DNA of 64,000 nt. Origin: Eutreptiella sp. 'Long Island Sound 2002' (taxonomy: Eukaryota > Euglenozoa > Euglenophyceae > Eutreptiales > Eutreptiaceae). The position numbers were made by a program, and so were the translations under genes. The DNA lies in assembly GCA_964036045.1 (NCBI GenBank), contig OZ038388.1:28789759-28853758 (forward strand), read 5' to 3'. Below the pieces are notes generated by a model. The model had not been told where the DNA came from, ran no database searches, and worked only from the letters and a program-made list of their open reading frames with translations. The number at the start of each line of letters is the position of its first letter. The first letter of the stretch is position 1. This document shows, in pieces, positions 11,916 to 26,000 of this stretch.

Positions 11916-13370
11916 AGAGCAAACCCTGGGGGGGGCTCGATAACACCCACGCATGGCAGCGGGTACCCAGGACCATCTCCTGAAGGGGGGGGGGGGTGTC
12001 ACATCCTCACTTCAGGCTGACTCAGGCTGACACAGTAAGATAGGTATGATGCTGTAAAAGCTCGTAGCACATGTATAGTATCAAGTATCAAATCCTGGGT
12101 CCTGGCGGCGAATGTTCGGCATCGAAAGGACCCGTTAACCCATACCAGGCGCACCGGGTGCCGGCTGCTACGGTCACCACCACAGTGGCAGTGGCATACA
12201 CAGCCAACATAGGCGTCACGCGACGACCGAGGTGGTCCGACAGGTCGAGAGCGACCACAAAGATCCATCAGGCTACCCCAAGCTTCCCAAGGCCCGCCGA
12301 CTGGGGAGAGTCCCCACGGGTCCTTCCTCGGGCGCACCATGTCCATATCCATACGACGCGAGTCCAGAGTGATACAGCCGAACTCCTTAAGGGATCTTAA
12401 GGGAGCTCCTCCTTAAGGGATCGGGCATCAAGGCTGTCTTTTCCCTCGCCCTATTACCACGAAGGCCATACATGAGGGAGTCCTCATGCAGTGTGGGCGG
12501 AGGCGTCGACTCCTCAAACCACCAGTTTCCCAGGCAGACTGACCGAGGTCAGGAGCACCGGAGGCCGCCATCCGACTGCAAGTGCGTCTGCGAATCGGTA
12601 GGCTCACACTTGGACTGACAGTGGCGGACCGCTGGGAGTGTAGTCAGGCAACTGGGCTTCCCGCCTGGCGCCATCAGGATCTCCACATCACAGCGAATAG
12701 GGCAACACGGTATCACGGGCACTCAAACAGATGAATATGTACTGAGGTAGTGGTCCAGGGTGGACCATATGTAAGAACATGTAAACGGCGACTCAGGGCG
12801 CCCTCGTATCCGATTCCGTGAAAAACAGTCCACACTCAGTGATGGGCTAACATACAGATGCACATATCCTGGAGGGGCAGAAAAACAAGCAATAAATGGG
12901 GTAACAGGCGTGTAAACACACTCTGGACAGAGTGCCAAACCATGCCCCGGTTAGGATAAGGCATATGCAGGAGGGTGGACAGGAAAACGCCTGAGTTCAG
13001 GCCATATATAGTCTGCAGACACACGTCGACTGGTCTGGATTCCGCAAGTGCCATGGAATCAGACCACACACCAAAAATCGCAATGCCGATGACAGCGGCA
13101 TCCGTTGCGCAACGTCGTATGGGCTTCAAGGCCCTAAGAGCTCAGAAAAATGAAGGTCAGTCGCCCTACCTGGTTTCCCAAGGATTCAGCAGGGGGGGGA
13201 GTGACGAATAGAAGAAGAGAGGGGCCATCCTCCTCTGGATTCAGCAGGGGGGGGTATATGGCCACTCTGATGGCAGGTCACCGGAAGATGAGAGAGAGCA
13301 AGCAAGTGAGGGACGATCCGTGGCCTCACAAGCGCCTCAAAGCACATCAGGGGAGAGCTCAGGGCGCTGA
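11916..13370 (-). other. Noncoding region between pol and 3' LTR, copy 1
   Basis: About 1.45 kb between the end of pol and the purine tract, where some elements carry an env-like or extra gene. Open frames here (for example 11999-12352 and 12836-13129) are frameshifted or extended differently in copy 2, and 5 of 6 base differences I counted in one shared stretch change the amino acid. I see no evidence of a third gene. Confidence 0.5.
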
Positions 13371-16300
13371 TCAGGCACCCCTGGCTGCAATCGCCCGGGT
13401 GAGTGCTGCCAAGTCCGAAACGTGGATCTTGGTCTTGTGCTTGCGGATGTACTCCATGAAGGGAGTATTGACCCGCGGCAGGAACGAGGAGACGGGTTCC
13501 CAGGTATCGTGGGACGGCCCATAGCCTCGCCAACGAACCTTGAACTCCAGACCTCCGAGTGCCGAGGCTTTCGGACGCTGAGCAAGGATCTTCTCGACTG
13601 TAGAGTCATCCTGCTCCGCATAATTGTCGTCCGAGTCAGCCTCATGTGCGGCATAGCTCAAGGACACATGTTGGCCAAGGAGGTCGGGTTCCCGCACACG
13701 GAGTTGACTCTCGTGGCGCTCCCGGAACTGTCCGTGACCCACCTTGATGCGGTAGGTGTCCTCACCAATCCTGCGGACCACCTCGCCGGGTGTGAACCAG
13801 GTCTTGGTGCGGTGGGTGCCCATGGGGCGGGGTCTGATCACCCACACCGGGTCTCCCACCCTGAACTTCTGCGCTGTCGAGCTCGGGGTGGACTTCTGAC
13901 GCTCAGCATGCTCCTTCTCGAGCTGCTGGCGGATGTCCCGCGCCGTTTGGTCTTGCCGCGCGAAGAATTCCTTGGCATCCATAGCCATGCCATCACCAGA
14001 CAAGGGAAGTCCCCTACCCAGGGGGTCCCTGCCGAACAGAATCTGGTGAGGGGACAAACCGCCCGGAGTGGGGGTGTCATGATGGGCCTTCAGAGCAGGC
14101 CACATCTCCTCAAACCAGTTCCGACGTGGATTGGTGACGTGGATCTTGCGCAGCTTCTCGAACAGCTGCCGTCCAGCCACTTCAGCACGGCCGTTAGACC
14201 GGCTGAGATAGGCGACGCTCTTGGCATGACGTATCCCCATCAGGGAACACATAGCCTTGAACCAGCCACCAGTAAACTGGGGCCCTCGGTCACTGCAAAT
14301 GGTGCGGGGGATGTCAAAGACGGTCAGCCAATGACGAATCATCATGACTGCCACTTCCTTGGCAAGCAACCCCTTTTTGCGTGCCGGAACAGCTACAACG
14401 TAGCCGCTGTGGCGGTCCACACAGAGAACCACACAGTCAAAGGTCTCCTTGCCAATGTGCACTTCGGGCATGGAGAAGACGTCCATGGCCACGCTCTCCA
14501 TGGGCTGGTCAGGAACCGGGGTCCATTGGGGTTCCCCCTTGACGTTCCGGTTATCGGGATTGCAGGCCTGGCAGACCGAACAACCCTTCCTGACCTCTTC
14601 AATGGCGGTGTAGAGAACGATATGGTCGATCTCGAACCGACGCTGCATGTCAAGGGCTTGCTTCTTGACCCCTGGGTGCAGCATGTGGTGGTGCCAAGCT
14701 TCACACAGCTTGAGCACCCGGGACTCCGGTACTAGCAGCTTACCATTCCGGTAGAGCTTGCCATCTTCCTCGGTCAGCCCCTTTTGCCACTTCTGCCCGT
14801 CGTCAGGGTCGGTCACAGCCCCCTACTCGGCCGCAAAGGCCTCAGACTTGGCGTAATCGTCCGTCCAGTCGTCCTGGAGGCAAGACTCCAGGAAGAGGTG
14901 CTTGTCGGACTCAGCTCCCTGAGGGGCGAGTACTCTGACCGCTCTGCTCACCCTCGACGCGAGGGGGGCATCCGCAGCCATGACGACGAAGCATTTTGCA
15001 CCCTCCTCCTCCATCAGGCGCTCCATTTCGATGATCCTCTTGGCTTCAGCGGTCTCAGCCTCATCGCCATGGGCAGAGATATCCGTCATGCCCTTGCTGG
15101 CGGGATAGGCCCACCTACTGAGACAGTCCGCCACGGTGTTATCCTTTCCAGGAATATACACAACCGTGAGGTCGAACTTGGCCAAGGTCTCATGCCATCT
15201 TGCCCGTCGTGAGGCGGGACCTGAGGGGGTGTCCATGTGCTCCTTGTGCCACGACTGTAGACTCTGATGGTCGGTGCAGACGGTGACGGGATGGAGGGCT
15301 ATGTACCCAGCCTATTTTCTGAGAGCCATGACGATGGCAGACGCCTCCTTTTCACGGGGCGTTCACGTCCGTCTCTGGCCCTCCGCCAGGACTCGGCTCC
15401 AGAAGGCCACGGGCACGTGCCTCCCATTGTCAAGCACTTGCTCCAACACAGCGCCAATGGCGTAGTCGGAAGCGTCGGTGCGCAGGACGAACCCTCGGTC
15501 GGGATCCACGAGGTGCAGACCCACTGCGGATAGCAGCGCCTGCTTCATCCCCTCAAAGGCACGGTCGGACTCAGCTGTCCAGACCAGCGCCTTCCTGGAC
15601 CCCTTTTTGGTCTCCTCTCGGTTGCCCTTGAGCATGGTCGTCATGGGGGCTGCATACTCGGCATACATCTTGATATACCCTGAGTAGTAATTGCAGAACC
15701 CCAGATACGCCTGTAGCTCAGAGACCGTTTTGGGCTTTTCCCAGTGCTCAATCGCAGCCACCTTGCCAGGTATGGGCTTTCGCTGCCCGTTCCCGACTAC
15801 GTGGCCAGCGAAGACCACCTCGCTTACCGCAATGGTGGCCTTGTCACTGCTGCCCGTGAGTTTGTGCCGAACCAGAAGGTCGAGCACTCGAGTGACGTCC
15901 CTCTCATGTGCCTCCAGGAGCTCCTCGTAGCTCATACTGGGGTCCCCGGACGCGATGATCACGTCGTCCACGAAGGGGTCCGCACAGTCGCGCACCGGCT
16001 CAAGCAGGTTCTCCAGCATCCGCTGAAAAGCCGCATTGCCGTTGGTAACACCCATGGGCATCACCTTCCACTGGAGAGGTCCAAGTGGAGTGCTCATGGC
16101 TGTGCAGGCACGGGACTCCTCGGCGAGAGGCATCTGATGATAACCATGTTTCAGGTCAATCACCGTGAAGATCCTCCGCCGGTGTTGCTTTTGCAGCATG
16201 TCCTCAATGAGGGGCAGCGTATAGCTGTCGTGCTGCGTTTGGGCGTTCAGGCCGCGGTAGTCGACCACGAGCCGCCATTCACCGGCCACCTTCTTGGGGA

Positions 16301-18352
16301 CGACGAAGCACGGAGAGGCCGATTCGGAGTGGCACGGCTCGAGCCAGCCTCTCTGGATGAAGTCACGAGGATCTTCTCCATGGCCTCTTTCCTCTCGCCC
16401 CTCAGGGCAAACTCCCGGTGGCGATACACACGGGGGTCCTGCTTCAGTCGTATCTTGGCCTCGCCATACGGTCCACGCACCGGTGGGGGAAACACAGGCT
16501 TACCGCTGAAGAAGGTATCACCATACTTCTGCTTCAGCCTGGCCCTCAATGCCTGGATCTTGGGGCAGTCATCGGACTCCGCCTTGGCTTTTCCGGGCAC
16601 TTGAACCACGGAGCTTACTTGAGGGGTAGCTACTCCGCTCGTCTTCGGCTCAGGCGGTCTTCCCAGGTGGCCCAAGGGGCCATCTCTGGTCTTGCCTCGG
16701 AATAGATCGCCGTAGGTGGGTGGGTTACTCCCGATTGGCTCGTCCTGGCTGGATAGGTGGTCCAGCACCCTCTGCACGAAGGTGTTCCCGTCATAAGAAC
16801 CAGAGACGATCGAGTCCACTTCCCACCAGGCTCTGTCCTGGCCCTTGCCCTCACGCTGGTTTCCCCAGTCGTGAAAGGGCTGATCCATATACCCCTGAAC
16901 CAGATCCCATTCCTCTTCAGTGAGGGGGACTTCCGAATCCGATTCTTCGATGTCAACAGGGGGAACCGCAAAGCATTGCCGCCATGGCTCCGCTATGATG
17001 CGGTTGACACACACGAAGTCCGTGGCGTCGCCCTGATCAAGGCCCCCATCCACATAGTTGAATTCCGTTGGCCATCTCTGGGGTGGCATGGGCTGTCCCT
17101 TAGTGTCCTGATAGACACTCTCTCCAGCCGGTAGGACGACCTTGTTTAAGGTCATGTTGGTCAATGAGGCTACCCAATGTCGGGTACTTTCCTCCTCGGT
17201 GCATCCCATAGGAACAACCAGCACAGCCTTGGAGCGGTCCTTGCGAATCTTCGCTATCGCTCTTGGAATGTCCCAACGGGGGCAATGGATCCACATCAAT
17301 CCCTAATGCGGACCCCAGTGCTTCTTCCACGCGCAGTCCTGTGCGCTCCAGTACTTCTCACACACCAGCAGATGGGCGGAGGTTCCTGAAGAGAACGCAT
17401 CCAGGGCCAGATCCGAAGCTCCCAAGTCCGCAACCACTCGGCTCGCCACTTCGGGCCTTACGCCGTACTCCTGGTTTGCAGGACCAGTTGGCTCAGTGTT
17501 CAGCGCGGCCACTTCGAGCTGATTGCGTTCGGGGTGGATCCATTGGCATTCCACATGGTGCTCAGGTGACGAAAGCCACGAGAGTTGGTCGTCCTGGTAC
17601 AGGGTCATGGAGGCCTGGGCTGGGAGGACGCCGGAGTCCGTCTCCATCATGAAGTCGTACCCGACGATCATGTCCCAGTCCATCTCGGCCTCGTAGAAGC
17701 GACTGTGCAGGAGGATTTCGTTGCCGAGGTCTGGGCGGCTCAGCTCACGATGGTTCACGAACTGCAGCCCGATGGCCGCTTCCTTCGTGCCTCCCACCAT
17801 GTACTGGCCGTTCGCCACCTTCAGCCTGACAGGTTTCCGACTGTCGGTCAGACACTCTGGTGGAAGTAGGCCAGCCTTGACCAAGCTGACTTGAGCTCCC
17901 GTGTCGACCAACACGTCGAAAACCTTTTCCACTTCCCCGCATATGGCACAGACCTTAAGATGCAACTGCCGCTCGCGACCGACACGGCGCACGGCGTGCA
18001 AACTCAGGATCTCTGGCCGTTCCAGAAGCTCAACAAGCGACTGGTGCAGGTCGTGGACAATGGGCTCAGGCTGCCCATCTGCAGCATCCAGCTGCGGTCC
18101 GGGTGATCCTCCGATACTCTCGGATAGATCCTGTAGTACATCAAACACATTCTTGGTCGCGAAGGACGGACGGGTGCAAGGGTTCGTGCCTTCACTTGCC
18201 CTCACCCCGCCTCCGCGACTGGGTGCCGGACCGGGCTTTCCGCCCGCGGCAGTTCCCTTGTGCTTTTCGACTCCCGACTGGGATGCTTCGGCGCTTCCCA
18301 CGTCACCATCCTGCGACCGCCCTAGCTGGGGCCCTTGGCTGCAGGGGCTCCG
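13371..18352 (-). pseudogene. pol of copy 1 (protease-RT-RNase H-integrase-chromodomain), broken
   Basis: Polyprotein that would copy the element RNA and integrate the DNA. Visible parts, N- to C-terminal: retropepsin DTGAQVSL; reverse transcriptase with VDYRGLNA, DLKHGYHQMPL and FVDDVII; RNase H with RTDASDYAIGAVL; integrase HHCC zinc region (WHHHMLH ... CSVCQAC) and D,D,E core (DVFSMPEV, SDRGPQFTGGWF, NGRAEVA); and a C-terminal chromodomain (FKVRWRGYGPSHDTWEP). The chromodomain places it among chromoviruses. Breaks relative to copy 2: in-frame stops at 17303-17305, 15363-15365, 15312-15314 and 14823-14825, and a one-base loss near 16367. A 45-bp block near 15060-15105 is absent from copy 2. 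The frame follows gag in phase after a TAG. Confidence 0.93.
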
Positions 18353-21300
18353 CTAGGGGGCGTCGGTTGTGGAAGAAGGGGTGTTCTCCTCCGCATCAAC
18401 CTCGTTGACGCCCTTCTTTCATTCTTTCGCTGCGAGGAGGCTTCTTGTCCTTGTCCTTGTTCTGGTTGTTCTGGTTGTTCTCCTTGTTCTTGTTGTCCGA
18501 CCTGGGGACCCACTTCCTCTTGATCTCCTGGATCTCCTTGGCCAACTCGGTCCCCTGCGACACCAGCTTGGAGAGCTTGTCCCTGTCCACCTCCACCTTG
18601 GCTTCCCGGATACCCGCGGGCGCACGCTTCTTCGACCCGTGCGCCTTCCTGTAAGCCTCCGTGTCGGCCTTGTGGACGGGGCATGTTCGATGGTCATGGT
18701 TGAAGCCTCGCTTCCTCCCATAACACACGAAACAGCCCTGAGGGTGAGCTCGTATGAACTCCCCAAAGGACAGCGGAGGGTCGCCAATGCGGCGAGGGTC
18801 CCTCTTCTCCTGCTTCCTCCAACCCTGCTGCAGGGGCTTCCAGTTTCCCGGTTTGCTCCCCGCGCTCAGGTTTTTGGCCACGAAGGCACAAACGGCTACT
18901 TCGGCGGGCTCATCGTCGTCATCATCGTCGACGAGAGTCTCATCGCCGCCGGCTCCCGCTGGGTCCATGGCAGCTTCCCCGCCAGGTCCCTCGCCAACGT
19001 AGTTGACGTCGCGGTCGCCGGGCCTCAACCCGCGGGTGTGGTGGAGGTTTCGGTACTTCTTGAGTACTTCCTCGCCAACCCACTCCAGGATCTCGTCGCA
19101 GCTCATCCGCGCCGGGATGGGCTGCAGACGGATGTTCTGGCCGCTCAACTCACACTCGTCAAGGCGCCACATCGCGGTCTTCTCGCGATCGCCCGAGACG
19201 GTGATGAGAAGAGCGTTCCGCAGGGAGTGCCGTTTGACATCCCGGGACACGTTCTTCTTCGTCCAAGCCACCACGTTCGTATGATACTCTTTGGGGAGCA
19301 TCATCTTGACCGTGTGGTTGGACTTGGCCCTCTTGGATTCCTCCTTGGTGACCCTCTTGATCCATGCTTCCGGCAGCATGGAGAGCAGGCGAGCCTGCTC
19401 GTCACCCTCGTTCCAATCCTCCACGTTGCGGCGGAAGAGGGTGTATTTCCCTCGGAAGTCTCACCAATCTCGTAGGGGATCTCCCGTCCATCATGCTCAA
19501 GCTTGATGGACTTCCAGCGCTTGGCAGCCACCTGCGGAGCGTCCACCCGCTCCTGCTCGTTGAGCCACTTCTTGGCTTCCTTGAGGGTCTTGATTCTCCC
19601 CTCCTTGGTCGCCACGAAGTATAGCTCGCCGAGCACTTCTGGCAGGCGGTACCTGAACCGTCTGAAGACATATCTCTCCGCATCCGCGGGAGGCAGGTCT
19701 TCAGTGACGGTCAGCCCCCAATCGTCCAGCTTCTCCAAGAAGCGGTCGAGGTTGAGGGGGTTGCCATCGTACATGGGGGGCTTGATGTCCTTCAAGTCTT
19801 CCCACACGGCGGCATCCGCGGCCTTAGAGACCATGAATGCCGGCCGCGAGGTCGACCGAGGTTCCCATCGGCCTCGCCCACGGACTCCCACGGCCGCCAC
19901 GTCCATCTCCTCCATGGAATCCCTGTGGCTACGCCGCGGTTCCTCCATGTACGCTGAACCAAAATGTTCACGCCGTACTGCTTCCATGTACGCATCCTCA
20001 TCACGGCGCTGGCGGCTGCGTTCAGCGACCTCCCGTCGTACACCACGCGGCAGGCTGATGTCGAACTCCTCCAGGTCCAGGTCCAGATCCTCACCTTCGC
20101 CGACATCCCACTCCACGTCTCCTCTGGGGACCTCATCCCTGAGTCCACCATAACGTCCTCCAGCCATTGTGATTGGCACCGGGGCTGGTGCCGGGCGTCG
20201 GGGGCGTACAGGCGTCCGCGGTGGAGCACGGCGGTTGTGGTAGTCCGGGCTGAGCCACTCATCACGCCAATCCTCACTGCCACTGCCGGGCGGCACGCGC
20301 TCGTTGCGGCGGCGCGCGCTGTGGTGAGAGGGGGCGGTGAGAGAGGGGGCGCTGGCGCCGGGGCGACTCCTGGGGGCTCCGCCGGGGGCGTGGGGTCTGC
20401 CTGGACCTGGTCCGGGTCCCCAGCCGTCGTCCGACGAGCCAGACTCAAGGGGTGGGTGGTCGCTGCCGACGCTCTCACGGGCCTCCAGCGCGTCCAGCCT
20501 CAGCTGCAGGCCGCTGATGACCGTGTTCAGCCGCCTGGTCTCGGCCCTGGCGATGTCCAGGTCTTTCTGCGCGCGCGCGGCGACCTTGGAGATGCGAGCC
20601 ATCTCGCCCTTGCCCGTGCCTACCTCACACTCGAGGGAAAAGACCCTCCTGCGAAGGTAGACAATCCACCGCCAGGTGGTATCCGGGTCGCCGTTCCCTG
20701 GTGGGTCGTCGGGGTCCCCAGGGGGTCCTCCAGGAGGGCCTCCGCCGGGTCCGCCCGGTCCAGGGGGTCCTCCCCCGCCCGGTGGTCCGCCTCCAGGGGG
20801 TCCGCTTGGTGGGCGTCCTCCAGGGGGTCCTGATGGTCCTCCGCCCGGGGGTCCCGGTGGGCGTCCGCCGGGTCGCATCGGTGGGTCCGAGGATGGGCGC
20901 TTCTTCGCGATGCCGAAGTCCATGTCGTCATCCTCGTCCATGTCGCCCCACCTGGGCGTCTCGGTCTCGGAAGACTTCGAGCTCCGGTAGGGAGGAGGGA
21001 GATCCTCATCCTCACCTTCCGGTTCCATGGGGACATCTCCGCCTCCTCCGCCCGTCCAAGCCACCACTTGGCGATGTCGGCGGCCTCGTTCATCCCCGTC
21101 GCTGGCGGTGAAGAAGGGATCACTGTCGTGGGGGTGACCACCCGCTGGCTTCCGCGGCCTCTCGGGGTCTTCCCCTTGCCCTTCCTCCGTCGATGGGCAG
21201 TGGGGCCACTGCTCCCACTGCTGCCCGTGTCGGCCTCGTCCAGCGTCATCCTGGAGGAGGCGTCCCCTTCGAAAAGCTTTCGAAGGGTCTCCACTCGTGA

Positions 21301-22671
21301 TCCTCCCGGGGGAGTCTCGCGGCGGAGTTTGGCCTCTGCCTCCTCCATTGCGGCGGCGGTGGCTGCAGCAGCCCGCACTTCGGCTTCCTCCCGAGCACGA
21401 GCCGCCTCGCCTTCCCGGGCCTGCTGCAGCCGCGCCTTCTGCGCTTCCAACGCCGCCAGCTCCGCCTCCGTCTTGGCCTTCTCCTCAGCGACCTCCCGTC
21501 GCGCGGCCTCGATGGCGTCCTTCTTGGCGGCGTCTGCCTGGGCCTTTGCCGTCGCATCGGCGTGGGCCCTTTCCTCCGCCTCCTTCTTTGCCCTCTCTTG
21601 GGCAAGCGCCTCTTCCAGCGCCCTCACCTCGGCCTCCCTGCAGGCAATGGCCTCCTGCGTCAGGCGGGCTTCCTCGTCGGCTGCCGCCAACTCACCATTG
21701 ACCTGGGCAGTCGCTGCCCCATGGGCGGCTACGGCCGTGAGTCCGGCCGCAATGGCCGCCACGGTCCGGGCGTGGATGGCCATGCCATGCGCCCACTCTG
21801 CAGCCTCCTCCTCGGCGATGCCAACGGCGCCCTCCACAGCAGCGCTGTGCTGCCTGGCCCGTTGCCGGACAACCCGAAGGTTGCAGGGCACGCCACAGAC
21901 GCGCTCACAGGCGCGCGCGACGTCCCTGTCGGGAGCGACGCTGCTGCTGGAGCTGGCCTGGTCGGCCGGCATCCTCCCGCGGTGGGCCGACTCCACGTCG
22001 CTGCTGGGGCCTGCTGGGGCCTGCTGGGGCCTCAGGAGCAGCTGACGGGGCTTGGCCTTGGTCTGCCTGGCGACTTGGATGAAGTCGCCGAGGGTGGCGT
22101 GGCCAGGGTGATGACCACCATTGGCCCGTTGGGGACTGGGGGCTGGGGTTCCGCCCTTGGCGCCTTGGGCGGCTCCGGCGGCCAGGGACTCCTGGTACTC
22201 CCGCCACCTCCGGTCCCGCTTCCTGTCCCCGGCGGACCGCTTCTCCTTCCCCGGAGACGCGCTGCTGCTGCCCTGCAGCCTGCGCTCGCTCCCCGGTTCC
22301 GGGAAGTTCTTCTCGATCATGTCCCACATGGAGACGTTGATCGAGGCGCCCGACGGGTACTCGTTGGGCATCTCGTCCTCCTCAATCCCGTCAAGACGCA
22401 GGCCTTCGCCGGGCCTGTCCGGCCGGGTCCACGTCCTCCAGCGCTTGCGGCGGAAGCGGTACTCGTACCCTTCCGCCCGCAGCCACTCCTCCACTGCCCG
22501 CAGGCGGTCCTCCCCCATGTCCTCGCGGAGCTCGAAGCTCCCGGGCATGCCGCCTTCACACTGGGGGTGGCTGTGGCGGTAGTGCTGGTCCCAGACCAAC
22601 CCACGCAGCAGGCGTGCCGCATGGGGCTGGGGCCGCGGCCACATCCTGCCCGCTTCCTGCCAATTCACCAT
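18353..22671 (-). pseudogene. gag of copy 1, frameshifted
   Basis: Structural protein of the virus-like particle, starting MVNWQEAGR at an ATG at 22671 as in copy 2. It has the same parts as the copy 2 gag: Glu/Ala coiled coil, Pro/Gly-rich stretch, capsid-like region (PPMYDGNPLNLDRFLEKLDDWG) and a CX2CX8HX4C knuckle. It is broken by a lost G in a run near 21164, a one-base change near 19475 and a small rearrangement near 18415-18445. It ends at the TAG at 18355-18353, which is conserved in copy 2. Confidence 0.9.
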
Positions 22672-23064
22672 GGCAGCGGGGGCGTAGTTGGTCTTGAGGT
22701 CCTTGGTATGCACTCGTTCAACTCAACGAACTGGTGGTGGTTGTTGAGGCGGGTGCTACAGCACTGAACTGGGCGTGCGGCTGGTGCTGGTCAGCCGGTG
22801 GTTGTGGAAGTGGTTGACGCGGCCTTGCTGGTCGGCCGATGGGTCTGGTCTGGCCACTTCCTTCACGGTCGCGGCGCGGTCAGGGCGATGCTCTGGACGG
22901 CGCTGCTGGCTCCGTGACGAACTCGGCGCTGTTGCTGGGTGGGACTGCGAGCCGCTGCGCTGCGCTGCGAGCCGCTGCGCTGCGCTGCGAGCTGCGAGCT
23001 GCGCCGCGCTGCTCGGGGTTGGTGGCCCCGAGTGGCACGCGAGGGTTGGGTAACCCCGCGGCGG

Positions 23065-23075
23065 TGAAACGCTTT
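23065..23075 (-). promoter_or_regulatory. Atypical primer-binding site, copy 1
   Basis: The 11 bases directly inside the 5' LTR read AAAGCGTTTCA in element sense. They do not begin with TGG as a tRNA 3'-end primer site should. They are exactly complementary to TGAAACGCTTT in the same LTR (23198-23188), so a self-primer is the likely function. Confidence 0.6.
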
Positions 23076-26000
23076 TGACGCGTTCCCGTCGGGGGCCGGC
23101 CACGGGACGCTGCGGTGACACGCACAGGTGAGCAGGCAGGCAAAGCACTACGCTCACAAGGGCATCAATACGCTCGTGTCATGTGACAAAGCGTTTCAGA
23201 ATCCTTGCCACTCTGAAATGAGGGAACGAAAGTATGTACAGCAACACATCAGGATATGTACACATGGGGTTAAGACTGGACTGGGGTAAGGGCATCACAG
23301 GACAATAGACACTCAGTCCCAACTCATATCCCAATCCCAGGTCCGACCCTCTCAGTGGCGTGTGGGGGCGGGGGCTCAAACAGAACCCATGCCCTGCTCA
23401 GTCCGGACCCTGAAACCCTGCCAATAGGGGGGGTGTCCCGCCCAGCCACAGGCGAGTTTCTGCGAACCAAGAGGGTTTCAAGGCCAATCGACAGTGGCTC
23501 CCTCTGCTCCCTTAACAGCAGGTCCCAACTCCTCTCTGAGCCAGAGATATGGCCCCGCCATTATCACCCAGGAGTTGGTAGCTGAAAATGGGCTGTTTCA
23601 GCCCAAACTGAAATTAACTCAAAAATCCCCAAAATTGACCTCTCGTCCGGACCCGCCAGAGGTAGGGACGAGGCAACTGACCCTATGCCCTTCGAGTACC
23701 ACCTCCCTGGAGCCCTCACCCAACCTGGTTCCCTCTGAGGTCCCGGCATCAGGGCAACACAGATGAGTCAAGTGGGGTCATGATGCCAAAATCACCAAAA
23801 TTGGCGTCATTCCCACGCGTGGCTCGCCCGGCCAAGGTAAGGCCAATGACTCACAGGACAGGAGGCAGGACCTGGGACTTTCATCTGAGTGTACAATTTG
23901 GAATTAGGTCCGGGCTCCGTGTGGGCGTCGAGGAATGGGGCCGCCAATTGACCACACGGAAGGGGGAAATTGGAGTCCCAAAATGGGGTCATTTTGGCTG
24001 CTCCAAATGAGCCAAAATTTGGGGTGCTCCCAATAGTATATCTCCACGCCGGCTTGGAGATCAGATCCGCCATTCCATACGCGATCCATCAGGAGTCCAA
24101 CTGAGACTCCCATGCCCTTGGCTCTCAAAGATCTCCATGCCACTCGGCGTGGTGACGATCCCAATTGGGTCGACAAATGCCAAAATGGCAAAATTGCCCA
24201 CACTCACTTTGGGCTAGCGCCTTAACGAAGGTTGCTCCGCTTTGCCCACGTGGTGTGTGAGCCATGGGGACCAATATACATAACACCCATGTCATATATG
24301 GTCCATTGGTCCATGCGTCCGGCGTGCACGGATGGGCTCAACATAGTGCACGGCGGGCAGCAAAAGTGGAAAATTGCTCAAAATGGCCAAAAATGCGCAC
24401 ACTCATGGTTGGGGCAAATGAGGCACATGCCCGACTCGGACCGGAGTGTGCCCTAGGATTGGTATCAAGTCATATGTGTCCAACATATCTTTTGCGCGTT
24501 GCCCAACTCTTCCGGTATTGGGAATGGCAGGGTCGCCAAGTGAGCCCATGATTTGGGATAGTCCCAAATCGCCAACATGGCAGCCACGGTATGCCAAGCC
24601 CAAGAGGAGTTATTCACCGGGTCCAAGATATTTTGGGCACCGAAGTATGTACCCTCATAACATACTTGAGTCATGATGTCAATTGAGCGCAACGTTGAGA
24701 TACACGGTCGCCACTTGACATCATGACGGGCCAAAAACGGCAAAATTGGTACAAAGACACACAAAAGTGCCTTGAAAGGTGCACAATTATATTATAATAT
24801 CTTCGGCTTGGATCGTGCAATTAACTAATCCTTCTAAACACAATGACTTGACACCAATGACCTTCGATTCCACATATGTGCTCCACTTGGGGCGCTTTGA
24901 AAGGTTACGAGCGCTGCCTTCCAAGTGGGCACATGAAAATATGGAAAATTGCAAAACACACACGTTGCTCCCAACGCATCGCTTCAGGATCGCCACAAAA
25001 GCTTCCCTTCACGAAGGTTAGGCTTGCAATTGATCGTAGGGAGTATGGAGAAGGGGCTTGCACAATATGAGGTCCATTGGTGGGTCCATCGCTCCTAGCC
25101 CCACCCGCCAAATGGGCACGCAATACAACACATGGCACATACCACATATTGCCCAAAAAGGTAGCTCCCCCCACGATATGTCATGCCCCTCCATGGGCAT
25201 AACTTTGTGTCAATCGCTCATAGGAGCTCAAGGAGAGTTCCTATGCAACACCAACACTCGCGCGCTACACACGAAAGTTATCTTAACGCACGCAATATCA
25301 TGGCCATAGAGTTACAACGCAAAGTCTACCCTCTTGACCATGATCCATTACACTAGCGCGCACGTGTGGAAACGCAAGGCATATGATGCTTCCTAAATTA
25401 CGTCGGGAGTATTGTGAATACATCCCACGTTTCCTTATTGTCATTCCTCGCAAGCAACACGAGATATGACCTTCACAAGTGGCCTCACGAATCAACTTTG
25501 TTTTGCCCATATCTTTAAGACAAATGGAGGGCAGGATAAAAGGAAAGTTGATTCGTGCATAGGGAAGCACGTAGGTCCACTCGAAAGAGGTCAAATCAAG
25601 TGCGGGGGTGTCGAAGTCGAAAATCCGATTTCGACATCCTGAAAAATTCGGATTAAGGTTGCGAGTGTAGAATGTGAAAATTGCGGATGCATCAACGCAA
25701 TTCCTGAGGACTTTAGAGCGTTCGTCACGGATAGCGTCAAAATTTCCATTATAAACAGTTAAACTGGCGGTTACGGTAAAGTCGCGAGCTAACCGCCAGC
25801 AGTCAAAACAGTGAATATCACAACGGAAGCGTAAAAATTGACAGAAACAATATGAAAATAAAACCCTGTTGATTCCTGACATTCTGATATGCAAATCTCC
25901 GCTGGCGGTGCATCGGTTGCTGATGCGGAGCTTTACGGCACGGAACACGCTCCCGCCGGGCTCGCACCGGGCGTCAACGGGCGCCTTCCGTACATGGGGT

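Noticed and set aside
11999-13129. Frames between pol and the 3' LTR as a possible env-like third gene
   Set aside because: They are frameshifted or end differently in copy 2, and five of six differences counted in a shared stretch are nonsynonymous.
13422-14735. Plus-strand frames of several hundred codons opposite pol and gag
   Set aside because: Shadows of the minus-strand chromovirus genes; they carry no recognisable domains.
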